Of a stretch of 64,000 nt of DNA, positions 23,855 through 35,563 are shown piece by piece. A program made the translations under genes and the position numbers. The stretch comes from Rhodocollybia butyracea (Eukaryota > Basidiomycota > Agaricomycetes > Agaricales > Omphalotaceae). Location of the stretch: positions 741,566 to 805,565 of the forward strand of contig JADNRY010000010.1 of the NCBI GenBank assembly GCA_015501585.1. The letters are read 5' to 3'. Position 1 is the stretch's first letter, and each line of letters begins with the position of its first letter. The notes below the pieces were generated by a model. It searched no databases, was not told where the DNA came from, and saw only the letters and a program-made list of their open reading frames with translations.

Positions 23855-26800
23855 TTAGAGTTGCTTGCGCAGATTGTAAAGACGTGTCGGAATAAATGAT
23901 GATGGAGCAGAACCTGATCGAGGGACGCCAGGTGGTGCCCGTCCTGTAGCAACATCAGCAATCCTGCTGCGACGGGTTTTTCCATTCCTAGTACCAGGGG
24001 AAGAGGGAAAAACGGAGTTAGCGCGAGCTCGTTTCGACCTAGACTCGAGCCAGTCGTTTCTTTTGGACACTTTGATGACTGAGATCAGCCGTGTCCGTGA
24101 AACCAACTCTAGCAGGGGATTGGTTCGAGTCTAGTTTCGACCGTTTGCCGCGTAATACGGTACCCCAGAAATCCGTATCCACACTAGGATCGCCATCCAG
24201 TTTCGCCGCCGATCTAGCACGCTTCCTTGTATGCTTTTGGGTATTGCTGGATTTTGAGGAAGAGGGAGGTACCAACAGGGTTGCTGGCGTACTTATATTC
24301 CATTGAGCGACGATTCGGGAAATACGGCGCATAAGCATGTCTTTGGAAAATTCCTTTGATGCCTCCCTGATTTTCTCAATGTTCAGTATAGTGTTGCTGG
24401 AAGTTGCCCAGAAGGGAATATAATCTTGAGCGCAGTTTTGACCCGGTATGATCCTGAAACACGAAGAATTGCAAGGGCGCCAACATCGAGATAAGGATTG
24501 GGTAATTCGTCAAGTACTGAAAGAATTTCAGGCTACAAGGAAATGAGGCGATTGACGGCAGCAGAGCTCAGAAATGAACTCATACCTGATCCTTGAATAG
24601 CTTGTGAGGCTGGAGATAATCAACATCCTGGGCGAAATCGGGATTTTCAACCAAAAACTTTGACGGTACACCCACAAATACCCAGAAACAACGAGCATCA
24701 GGTGTCTGAAGACAGAAAACTAGCGCTACGCGTTCGCTGAAGGGAAATGATAACACACAGAATGGCTCATCGCATTCGTGTTTAAACCAAGCGAGCATTT
24801 CTAACGGAGTTTTTGCCGTCCAAACCAGTCGACGAGGGATGTTTCCCGAAAAGTGAACATCTGTGGCTTCCCCTGCAGTATTGAAGGTGACCAGTTTCGC
24901 CTTGGAAAGTGGGGTGAGAGAACCGGAGATGGTAAAAGCATCTGAAGCATCTTTGAAACCATCAAAAAGAAAAGCAAACGACAGTGCCAAAAACTGAGCA
25001 AAGTACGAAGACGGAGGTTCGTTATTAGTTGTATGAGCGAACCAATCCCGTAGTTGCTTTTACGATCTCTGAACCATCCCGCACCATAGAGTATTGTCAT
25101 GGGTTCATCCAAAGCGATCTGTGAGCACTCTGTATCCACAAAGTAACCATAGTCTTGCGTGACGAGTGCTCTGTCCTTAGTCGAGCAATCAAAACATCCC
25201 TCTGAAGTAGTCAGAAAGTTAATGACTGCTCGGTGCATCCCAATCATGCTGGTCGATTCTAATCAAAATACATCAGTGGAGACGGCAACAATACAAACAC
25301 CGTTAAACACACTATTGTCTAGTCCACGAGAACCAAGTGAAGAATACCATTGATTGTGGCAAACTTTCTCCCCTCGTGAAAACTCATGATTATCAGGGGG
25401 AACGTATCCAGCAATCCTTTGAATGTAGTCTCCCAATAGTGTATGAGGGCTTTCAAAGTTATTGTTAAGCAAAATGGTTAGATAGGATGCTGTATAACGA
25501 TGCCTGATTAGTGAGCAGAAATGTTATGTTCAAGTGGAAGGAGAGTGCACTCACCTTCCTCTTAACTAACGCCACATCCGATCCAGAAGAATTCGACCGT
25601 TATCCGAATTTCTCAAATCGGGAGGCAAGAATTGGGAAATATATTGTCGCTGAACGTCTGGATTATCAAACGACCCAGTGTCTGAGCACCAACGGAAATC
25701 ATCCCACTCTCCGATTTTTGATTGAAAGTGCTCTGGTGGAATCACCGTTCCAGCCACAACAAACTTGACAGGCAGATGACCCATCCTCCGTTGTAAAGCA
25801 CGAATAATTTCTTTTAGAATTGGATAAGGAATCGATGTGTTTTTTGCGAAGCCACATTAGCTTCATCGAGGGCAATGTAGAAGAATTCGCCTGAAGAAAT
25901 CTCCCATATGCTTTGTATGTCTTCCAAGGTGTGTGTTATGGCTGTATCAAGTTCAACATCACTTAAACGAGCAAGCGTGAGTCTTCTTCTTATTGATTCA
26001 AAAGGGTCGTGTCGTGGCATGACGGTATCGGGAAAGATTTGCACTTCCAACCACCGTTTTCGGTGATCATGACAGAACCCGTCCTTGGCGCAAGCTTTCA
26101 AGTACACCTGGAAAACAACGAACCGCGCCAATAGAGCCGTACTGACTGCTCGGTAAGTTGCATGTATATTGTTCTGGAGAGTTATAGCGTAATCAATGTC
26201 AGTGCCGGGGGGCAACCAGGGAAGTTTAAGTTTCTCTATGGCAGCAGAGAGATCCCAAGATCCAAGGCCGATTGAATCGATGATGCATGGAAGATATAGG
26301 CCCCAATGGAGACAGAGACCTTCAAAAAGCAGCCTGGTTTTTCCGGTACCTGAAGTATTAACCAAAAATCTAAACAAGAGTAAGGTCTAGGTTTCGAGGG
26401 AGGATGATGCACAAACGTGTGGGTTGTAGAGGAAAAGATCCGGTCTAATCTTCTTTTGAGGACATCATCATGTTGGAAGCTGCCTAGCCCACGGAGGACC
26501 ACTAAAGGCACATCGCTAGCGCTCCAGGGTATCTGGAGGTCGAGGATATGAGGATTGATCCTTGATTCTGAACTGACTTCTCTAGAAGTCCAAATGGATC
26601 GTTTGAGTTCGCCTCTAGCCGTCTTGCTTACAACTTCATCAAATTCTAGACCACGAAGTATTTTCATCACATCAGTAAGTCGATGGTTCGCCTTCCAGGC
26701 ATACCATTTGACATATACTGCAGTTAAGTATAAAAACTTTAATTTCAGACGAACAGAGCAAAAGAGGCGCACCGCAAAGTCTCTTGAGTTCTTCCACATC

Positions 26801-26983
26801 TCGTACTTCATGCGCAGCTCCAAGTTTTTCATGAAGTATGGAGTCTCCAACTAGTGTCGCTAGGCAGAGTTCCAACGAAGGTGGGTCCTCGACAGCTCTT
26901 ACGTTGAGGAATGCGCGGATGAATTGGGCGGCGTGTTCGGTACCCTGAATATTGGGGAAAGAGTTCAAAAAATCCACCTCCAT
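23855..26983 (-). CDS. P-loop NTPase of unknown role, agaricomycete family
   Basis: Spliced gene, start at 26983 (MEVDFLNSFPNIQGTEHAAQ), stop at 23855. The N-terminal part is charged and helical. After an intron the frame reads FLVNTSGTGKTRLLFEGLC, a Walker A loop in which the usual first Gly is Asn. A Walker B-like strand EFFYIALDEANVAS follows about 150 residues later. Beyond it come LPVKFVVAGTVIPPEHF, several exons with conserved Trp and Cys residues, and a C-terminal basic tail rich in Lys, Arg and Ser (KRARSAAKLDG, KTRRSRIADVATG). The shape, N-terminal ruler-like region then NTPase, resembles NTPases found with Crinkler-type proteins, but I see no Crinkler header. Exon borders near 26700 and 26400 are uncertain; two frames look coding at 26670-26850. 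Confidence 0.6.
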
Positions 26984-27255
26984 AATGTTGAGCTGAAAAG
27001 TTGCCTAAGGAATATCTCTGAGAGGTTTCGTGTGGAGCTACGCTGATGGTTAGCCTTCTTTTATTTAAAGAACAAGGTCCTGCCTGGGGTTGCCAAGCGG
27101 AATCGAGAACAAGAACTGCTGTATCTTCAAATAAGGCCACTTCGACAAGACAACAGCTCGGAGGTATGATATTAACGTGCTTTTGTTCTTTGGATAGTCG
27201 ATACAGAAAAACACACGACTTGTGGGTCCATACATCAAACATCAAACACTCATCG

Positions 27256-28076
27256 AATTCCAAATGCTTGTCTCTTGTTCTACCGCTGTCCCCTTGGGCG
27301 GGCGAAGCTATGTTCGCCTTGAGGCTCTCTAAGAACCCACCCAAACACGATTGATTCTGCCACTGTTTCTGTTTCTGATTCCAATGATGAAGCCGACATT
27401 CCTGAACTCGAAAACTCTATACAGCTTCCTACTTACGTCGCCGAACGAGCCAGATGGCTCTCCCTCACCTCTCGGAGCTGGCTTCACCATGGCCAACTGG
27501 AACAGTAGCCAGTCAGTGCTTCGATCTCGTGCCGATGTCTTCTCCATCACCCAATTATTCCAATCCTCAATAGGAGCTGGTTATACATCCTAGAACCATC
27601 ACATTGATGGCTGGAAATTCCTCTCCAACTCCGTCTGTAGAAATTGAGCCAGTCTTTGGTAGCCGTAGTAACTATCTAAACGGAGGATGTGAGATCGTGG
27701 TGGGTTGGTCGAAGATGACGGCATGGGCGCTTATTGCGATGATCTCGTCGACCCTTGCCTTTTTCCGATAATTCTCAGAATGCGGCTGAATGACTTTGAG
27801 TCGTTCTACTGCGTGACTAGTAGTTCTCAAAGTTGACCACAGCCATTCACTGCACGAGACAGTTCACTGAGGTCAAGGCATCGTCCGATGGTGTCGACTT
27901 CAATGACACCTCTCTCTGGATCGGAGTCTCTTCTATCAAAAGTTACTGCTGTATGTTGGCCAACGAAGCTTTTATACACTTTCTACTATGCAAACGTACA
28001 GGCACCGAAGCAGAGGACCCATAAGATATCTCGAGCAAACACATTCCTGGCGCTATTGACAGATGCCATACTTATC
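27256..28076 (+). pseudogene. Degenerate coding remnant
   Basis: Short frames with coding-like composition lie in changing frames: DSATVSVSDSNDEADIPE and YVAERARWLSLTSRSWLHHG (27350-27515), then DGVDFNDTSLWIGVSSIKSY and LANEAFIHFLL (27880-28015). Stops separate them and no set of introns joins them cleanly. It may be the relic of one gene lying between the NTPase gene and the right duplication copy. I do not recognise the family. Confidence 0.35.
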
Positions 28077-28377
28077 AACTTTCTGCTGGCAGTAAGTGAT
28101 AGTAGCAATCTGAGCATGAACATTTGAACTCTCACAGAGAAGATGCATCTCGAACTGGCAAGGCGGCAGCCACAATGGCTTAATTATAAGATTCAGATAA
28201 GGACAGTATCAATTGCGACGGCGTTGAGCAATCTTCATGTGGAGCTTTATCATACAGTACGTATATACAGCTTCCCTTCAAGAGTGTCTCCGGTTGGTCC
28301 CTCTGTATCCAAATAAGATGGAAAGTGGGCGAATCACGGATAGTAGTCGTGTGCACTGTGTACGGATGAACCTCAGG

Positions 28378-29842
28378 CTATATCAAGAATAGAGGTCGAA
28401 TTCTGAGGTGGTGCAAACTCGGATGCAAGGCCACGTCTGAAAGTCCAATTGAATCATTGTCAAAGGACCTCCCCAAGCCAACTCGAACCGCGATCAAGGT
28501 AGGCGCGAGTCCCTGCATTATCCATACATTATCATTAGATAAATAGCTAGATGAATGACGAGGCGTTCGGAGTGATGGCTCGAGGATTACTCACACTGAC
28601 AATTGTTCCAAGACAACTCCAATTCGGAAGTAGGGAGCTGAACATTATGATGATGAAAAGTGGATAGATAACACCAGATTCTATTCTGTACGATGATGAG
28701 CATGTAGTAGATAAAGTATTTCATTGGTACTTGCATGACAGCCAAAGTCCTACCATACCAGGATATGTACTTGAAATTGTAGCGTGTGCGCCGGATTTCT
28801 CTGGAAAGCCACCATACTCGTCCGCTGAAACAAATCACAGTCAAAAACAGTAACTCAGGAGATCCATCATTCAACATACCAATTAACAGTGTCATGAGAA
28901 CATTTAAGCAAGCATTCACCAGGTTGAAAATAAAGAACAATTCTAAATCCGGGTCTACAAAACTGATGATTGCATACTTCCGTGGATCATCGAGGATCAG
29001 AATTTCGAAAATAACAGCAATGAAACCAATCACTAGTGAAGGGAATTGAATCGCTGTATCTGGCATTTCAAGAAGGAATAACGCTTACATTTCGTGGAGA
29101 ATATGATCAAGAACAAGGGTAGGAGAATGATCTTTCGAGGTCCCCAGACTGCATATACTCGGTAGAACTAGATGGAAAATTCGAGATGATAAGCAAAGGT
29201 AGCAATAATAATAATTTTACCATGCAAAGTTAACCGCACCAGGATAGTGTCGCTCAAAACGCTGAAAATATTGAAGGGAATGTCAGGTTCCTTGAAGTAT
29301 CCTAGATAGACATGCATGCAGTGTGAATACTGTGTACTCACTCTCCAAGCAGAAAAGTTATGAAATCAATCGCTCTATAATCGTTGGTTAAAGGCTTCAG
29401 ATAAAGATGAATTCGTCGAAACCTTTTGATGACTTACTGGCCAGCAATCATCCAAGGCTTTTCGTTTGATGGAATCATATACAAAATTGCGTACGCCTCC
29501 CCGACTAGATCATAGAATATGTTTATTGTTGCTAAAATGAAAGACACTATGGTCGCAGGAAAGATAAACTTTTTGATGGAAGAGATGTGGAATTTTCGTG
29601 GTAGAATCCAAATTGCAAGCCCGAAAAGAACAGCATAAGTGCCTTTGAAGAATAATCAAATGAGGTTCATGATAGTCTTAGAAATACTGTCGACCGTGCA
29701 CCATGCGGGACGAACCATAGAGCATGCATCCAGCCTAGAACAAGTTATCCTCAGGCTGAACAGTCAGAAATGACGGGTTAGGACACACCATCACTACAAT
29801 GAGTCGAGGGAGTAAATAACTGGTAGGAGCCGTGCCGGACAT
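28378..29842 (-). pseudogene. Broken copy of the fungal 7TM gene
   Basis: The start (MSGTAPTSYLLPRLIVVM, 29842) and the end (GLAPTLIAVRVGLGRS, stop at 28378) are recognisable, as are the GRVWWLSREIRR and ESGVIYP-equivalent parts. In the first long exon (about 29660-29700) extra bases relative to the intact copy give TAA after GRQYF, and the codon equal to Gln in the left copy is TGA (NLI-stop-LF). The stretch cannot be removed as an intron without losing a membrane helix. The C-terminal tail also differs completely. I call it a pseudogene, with the left copy at 20655-22073 as the working gene. Confidence 0.7.
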
Positions 29843-31108
29843 GGTTTCAATAGCAGGTAGCAGGTGAAATGAAAGGGGGAAGGGGGAGGCAAGAGGGGAA
29901 TCGAGGGAAATTTCCAGCACTGTAACTTCCTCATACCTACTTTAGTAGTAGTACTTCTTATCGACCAGCTATGATATCTGATCCTTGTTAAGCATCTATT
30001 TTAGTGTGTTTTTAATCTGGTATAGCATTCCTTCTCGAGAAATTGTCACTGACCATCTTATCTACAAGACTTATTATTGACTTTGAGTTGTGCGTAAGCA
30101 TTTTCGGAACTTCTTAGCCACCAGATCGTTGCCATCGAGTTTGTTGCCGTCATGATTTTGGATCAATTAGAGGTAACTGTGTAGGGGGTGGTAGCTTTTC
30201 CACTACCAGTCCCCAGTATATCAGCCGTGCACTCTATTGTCTCCCAGTGCTACTTGTCTAGAGCTGGGATTGAAGAAGTTCATTATTTCAGAGCGTTCAG
30301 AATGATCACTTGTTCCCTATATTTACAAGCGATTTTGAGATCTGGAATCCATAGTGATTAATTGTTGCCAGCATGTTGCAGTCAACTTTCAATGCCAATC
30401 TTTCTAATCATATCCTCCTGCGTACATACGCCAAACTTACAGTCGAACGGATTGAACCCAGCTGAAGTTGATGAGAAGAGAGAAGGAAGGGGTCGAATGA
30501 ACAAGCCAAAGGGGTTTCTCGCATAATCTCTTAGAGGGGAGCTGTTTTAGACCTAACGGTATAGAACACTTTGACCTTAGACTGATGATCCAGTACACTA
30601 TAATAGTTTTGATGTTCGCATTTGTATGAGGACGTGGTCCGCGGTCCAAATGGTTGAGAGGACGGAGAGTGCCTTGGGAACTGCTGTGGGGGGCTTGTTG
30701 AGGCGTTTGTACATACGTAAGGCTGTTGGGCATTTGAAGCCCTTCAGAGTCCTTGAATCTTGATGTCCAGTTCGAGTTTTATTGCGTTGTTCATTTATAG
30801 AAACAGTTTGCTGGCAAAGGACAACATAAAATTGTAGTATGGATCAATCGCTCTTGACTTGAGGAGGGTTCGACACGTCAAGAATCTTAATCATCCAGGA
30901 TCATTGACATTTACTCTTGAATAGGTTCGAATCCGACTTTTATGCTTCGCTTTTTTGAAGTCAGAAAGCTGAAAGAGCAACACAATATACTTATGCGTCG
31001 CTTTTGCCGCTGGCTGATATCGTGACAGCGAGTCACAACATCTGACAAGACGTGACATGCGCGTTAACTTAACCTTCTTCTCTCTTTTGCTACCTAATTG
31101 AAGCGACG
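29843..31108. promoter_or_regulatory. Region between 7TM pseudogene and YVC1
   Basis: Holds the promoter of YVC1 and a minus-strand remnant at 30437-30733 shared with the left copy. The extra segment 30178-30350, absent from the left copy, shows no clear terminal repeats or coding frame. Confidence 0.4.
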
Positions 31109-34100
31109 ATGTCGGAGAGCCAGCCTCTTCTCTTACCGTAAGCTCCCGAGTAACTGAATCTGTTTCCTACTTTCCAACTTAAAAAATATTTCCGAAGGCG
31201 AGAAGTCGAGGCGACACCAGTGTATCCAATTATACACAGTATTCGTTCCGTAAGATTATCCAAAGCTTTGCTCATATTTCAACAATTTCTGACCATCAGT
31301 GCATAGGATATTATAGTATGTCACTACTCATCTCTTCGCTATTTCCGTTCATAGGATTGGGGTTTAGCATTTTATTGGTGAGTGCTGCCCCTGAACATAC
31401 AGATCGATGTTGATACTTTCATAGACACACCCCTCTCGCATGCTGCGGTACGCCCTTTGCCTCTAAACAAACTATTTCCTCAAACGTTGAATTAGCTCAC
31501 CGCTCCAGACTTAACTTATACCCTCATCAGACCGCTGTACGTCATTCGCTTTCTCCAAAGTTTGTGCTCAATGCCCCCAAACAGAGTAGAGAAATATGGC
31601 GCCCTACAGCGAGATGGAAATATGTCGATTGTTTTTTGTTTTCTCCTCAACCGAGTTTACTTTTTACGAGATCAGAACATGGCCTCTTCTTCGGTATCAC
31701 GAACCAGAGCGGAACTTTGTGAAATCCTTGCCATACGCACACTAAGGGAATACGGCAACAATTTACTCGAGCTTGCCGTCGTGCTGACGACGAGCTGGTT
31801 CGTATTTAGTGGTGCTGACCAGACTGTGATGCAAATGGCCCGAGATGAGAGAGAGGACTTGGAAGAAAGAGTAGGAAATGCCATCGAGATGGCAATTTTG
31901 GGAAAATCCAAGAGGTTTATCAAGTCCTCGTCTTGCCAGAAGGTCATCGATAGCATATGGTCGTAAGTGGTGTTCTTCCACCTCGCCCCTTGTGACTGAC
32001 TTTGCTCTGGTCAGGGGGAAGTGTGTTTATCAAGCAGAGAGCAGTCATTCCATTCTTTCGGATGTAGGAACTTCATCTTTGATCGTCCTCCATCAGGCTC
32101 TAATGATTAATACGTAGACTTACAAACGCAATCCAATTCACTTTTATGATCCTCACAAAGCACCTCTACTGGATCACTATCGGTATGCGGTTCGGCTTTT
32201 GTTAGGTGACTTTTGTGTTAATCCTTGATCACAGACTGAAAGTACCATTTATACGATCCCTTTTGGAATATATCAAGTATGTAACCAACCCAGAAATCAT
32301 GGTGATGATGAAAATTAATCTCGCCGCTAGCTTCTTGATCCTCTTCGTACTCTTCGTTCTCGCGATTGAATGGAACATCGAAGACAAACTCAATGCGCCC
32401 GAAATAACATTCATGATCTACGCTCTTGGATTTTGTCTTGAAAAGGTTGCTGCGATGCAGGAACATGGTATCCAGGTATACTTTAAGGGAACATGGGTCA
32501 GTTCAGCTCAACCATTCTCAGGAACTGGATCCATTTAATTCTTCCCGTAGAACGGCTTTGATCTCGCTTTTGGTAAAACTACATTATCAAGCCTGCTACT
32601 TTCAGCTCAAATACAATTCAGTGACAACGTTTATGTTCTATGCAATTTTGCGAGTTTATGGAGTTTTCTATCATAGTAAGTCTCACCACTTCTTCGTGCA
32701 AGCGCTAGCTTACACTCGAATTTGGTAGGCCTCTGGGCGCGCTCAACCGGTATAGACTGTCTTGCGCTCATCGCTTGCTTGATGTTCCCTCGACTGGCGT
32801 TTGTAACCCTAAGAGACAACCTAATGGTCCTGTCTTTGAGAGCTATGATAAGTCAATTTGTGGTGCTCATGTTGATAGCTGCTTTTTGTTTCGGTGGCTT
32901 TTTATACGCGCTTTGGACGTACGTTGCTTTTGATCTTATATTCCTGCTGTTTGTTGATTTTTCTTTTCTTTAGACTGAGCCGGAATGCAGCACAGTATGT
33001 CTGCTTTTTGCTTTTAGTAATGCAGGTTTGCTCTTAATACGTCCGCGGCACCCAGATACAGCGCTGGGTAAACTCCTTTTCGCCTTGACTTGCTGATTGA
33101 AATTGACTGAAATTTACAGCACTATTGCTTGGTGGATGCTTGATCTCTGGTTCGGTCTAGATGCCAGTGGCTTTGACAGAGCAAGTGAGCAGTATCGTAG
33201 CTCCTGTTATACTAATCCACCGCTCATACTATATTTTCTTCACTCAGCTCAGTTCCATCAAGTTTTTGGCCCAGTCCTCATGGTCACTTATGCTATGCTG
33301 AGCAATACCCTCCTGCTTACCGGCAAGTGACGTTCTGTTCTGAATGTTTAACTCAGTCTTCTGATATTATTCTAGTCCTCGTATCTGTGAGTAATCGTTT
33401 AGTGACTGTCTCGATCTCATCGTACTTCGTAGATTCTATCAAATACATTTGCGACGATCAACGAAGATGCTGCAGCCGAAGTGAGCCTTTGCTTTCATCT
33501 ATGTAACTGCTGATTAAAGCTGTTACGTCAGGCTATGTTCAGGAAGGCGGTTTCAACAATTGAAGGAGTAAAAGCAGACTCCTTATTCTCTTATCAACCC
33601 CCTGTCAACCTTATTGCGTTATGTTTCATGCTCCCTCTCAGTTATACCCTTACACCCAGGTGGTTTCATAAAGTCAGTTGTCTTTCGCTTGTACTTTCTG
33701 TGACTGATAGTTCTCCGTGCATAGGTCAATGTTTTTATGATTAGAACCATGAATCTTCCCGTGCTTCTTGTCATAGCGTTGTATGAGCGTCAGGCCAAGC
33801 TCAACGGTACTACTGGGCTTTACGAGACAATCATAGTAATGACAGAGAAGGCCTATGATTCTCTTCCTCGACAATTGAAGCGATTATGTATGCTCCTTCA
33901 TCTTTACTCAGTGGCATAAACTGATTGGTATGACAGCTATATTTGAAGGATTGGCTGGGTCTGACGGTGATATTGATGCGGTAAGGTTCTGGCTGTTGAA
34001 AATAGACTCAGGTTCTTACTCTCTTCCAGATCTTCGAAATCGAAGAAGAGTTGGATACTAGCGCACTAGACACCCGGGAAGATATCGAAATATTCCCTCG

Positions 34101-34848
34101 TACAGGCGATAAACCTGCCGTATCCTTATCACCACCGACTACCCCAAGCAAACGGCGAGTTTCTGCGTCTTCTAACCGTCGTCCGTCCAACTCTAGCCCC
34201 AGTCAGCGAAGATCGTCCAACTCTTCACAACGTAGACCATCTATGCCTCAGAGCCATGTTCATTTTTCAAACGGTCCTTCATCATCAACATCTGCAGATA
34301 CTGGAAGCCAGGGACATCTGATCCCTCGCAATAGGGCAGAGTCGATTATGAATCGTGGGATGGAGGCCGCTCAGAGTTTCACCAGTCCTCTGGCCCAACT
34401 CTATCAACCATTGATTGTCGACGACCAGCTACCAATCAATGATTCCGTAGAGCATTCGGCTCCTCCGACTGGCCCTCCTCTGAGTTATGGACAGACAGCG
34501 CGTAGGCGGCTGTCATCTATGCAAGGACATCGACGAACCACCAGCGAAATTGGGGGTCAGCGCCAAACACAAAACCGACTTTCACCGCGGTCTCCTCAGG
34601 AGACGTTTCCTTCAATGCAGGAGGTTATGAGTGGTACTGACGGTGTTCTGTCAGAAAGTCCACCCGGTTTAAGTCCTAGACCCGAGGGCAGTGATCTTCC
34701 TACTGCCGGACAGGTCCAAGAAGAGGAGGGCCATTCGGGTGGGATTATGCAGTGGTCAGAAAGACTTGGCAAATTGGAAGAACGTCAAGAGAGGATCGAA
34801 AAATTGTTGGAAACTATTGCAAAGAGTCTCGAGGAATCAAGCAAGTAG
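31109..34848 (+). CDS. YVC1: Yvc1-like vacuolar TRP-type cation channel
   Basis: Start at 31109 (MSESQPLLLP); many small exons, stop at 34848. The N-terminal part reads TPVYPIIHSIRS, IDTPLSHAALTAPDLTYTLI, VEKYGALQRDGNMSIVFCFL and SRTRAELCEILAIRTLREYG. Membrane segments follow: NLAASFLILFVLFVLAIE, FHNGFDLAFVLVKLHY-like and ARSTGIDCLALIACLMFPRL, LRAMISQFVVLMLIAAFCFG, then GPVLMVTYAMLSNTLLLTVL, matching the pore/S6 region of yeast Yvc1. The C-terminal ~270 residues are Ser/Pro-rich and end in a coiled coil (WSERLGKLEERQERIEKLLE). Yvc1 releases Ca2+ from the vacuole on osmotic shock. This is the only complete copy in the window; a 5' stub lies at 23122-23314. Confidence 0.88.
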
Positions 34849-34940
34849 AATACAGGTTATATTTTCATTTACGATAACTAATCGAGGATAAGTATTTCAG
34901 TAGTATCGAAGTAAATAGCAAATGCACTCACAATACATAC

Positions 34941-35504
34941 TCAATCCAAAACTTTTGACAGATACTTTGCTACTGTCTCCACCACGACTTGATGGTCCTG
35001 ATCCTGCTTCAGACCCGAAACCACGATTACACCCACAATGCCCTCTACACCTCGAACCCGAATAGGGAATCCGCCTAAAGCAAATCAGAAACTTTACATT
35101 AATAAGTCGTCAACAATATAATGGAACCCGCCTCCATGTATCGCATACTGGCCAGCCCTGTCTCCCAGCATGTATTTTGCTGCAAAAGCAGCCTCGTCGC
35201 CTTGAAGTTTATTGTGCATGTACCAAGTGCTGCAGCCCCAGCGTAGTACTGTGGCGCGTTTACGTGCGACCCAGGTATCGTTATCTGGTTGTGTTCCTGA
35301 GCGAGTTACGTTGTGGAAGAGTAGCTGGTTGCTGTTTGCCAGGCTAATCGCTATCACCGCTGGCACAGGAAACTCGAGTAGACGTGAACGGAGGGTATTT
35401 CCTAGTTCCCAAGCTGTGTCAGCGGTGAAAGAGGGGAATATCAGTGATTGTTCGAGTTCAGCTAGAGTTTTCAGGTCTCTAGATGCTTCAGATAGTATCG
35501 ACAT
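34941..35504 (-). CDS. UPF0303 / HbpS-GlcG-like protein (yeast Ybr137w type)
   Basis: Two exons, 35504-35132 and 35074-34941, give 168 residues in frame. The start MSILSEASRDLKTLAEL leads into FPVPAVIAISLANSNQLLFH, WVARKRATVLRWGCSTWYMH and HGGGFPIRVRGVEGIVGVIV, then GLKQDQDHQVVVETVAKYL, the usual end of the UPF0303 fold. Yeast Ybr137w interacts with the GET tail-anchor machinery; bacterial relatives bind haem. The exact role here is unknown. The intron can only be removed in frame with a GC donor (GCGGGT at 35131), because both exon edges carry GGCGG(G/A)TTCC. The gene diverges from an FAD oxidoreductase, with 59 bases between start codons. Confidence 0.82.
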
Positions 35505-35563
35505 GGTGGGGAGGGTGGGACGATGACATCAAGCCGTCGGCTTTACTTATCTCCCAGTCTGCC
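35505..35563. promoter_or_regulatory. 59-bp divergent promoter
   Basis: The start codons of the UPF0303 gene (35504, minus) and the FAD oxidoreductase (35564, plus) are only 59 bases apart. Any shared promoter must sit here or overlap the coding regions. Confidence 0.5.

Larger units (their letters stand above)
28077..31284 (+). repeat. Segmental duplication, right copy
   Basis: Direct copy of 20418-23314. It carries the broken 7TM gene, the shared upstream remnant with about 200 extra bases (30178-30350), and the start of the complete YVC1 gene, with which the duplicated segment overlaps by roughly 175 bases. Confidence 0.8.

Noticed and set aside
27329..27550. Minus-strand frame in the NTPase upstream region
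   Set aside because: No motif, and the opposite strand shows more coding-like peptides.
30178..30350. Extra ~200 bases in the right duplicate considered as a transposon insertion
   Set aside because: No terminal inverted repeats or target-site duplication can be seen; part of its sequence resembles the left copy, so a deletion on the left is as likely.
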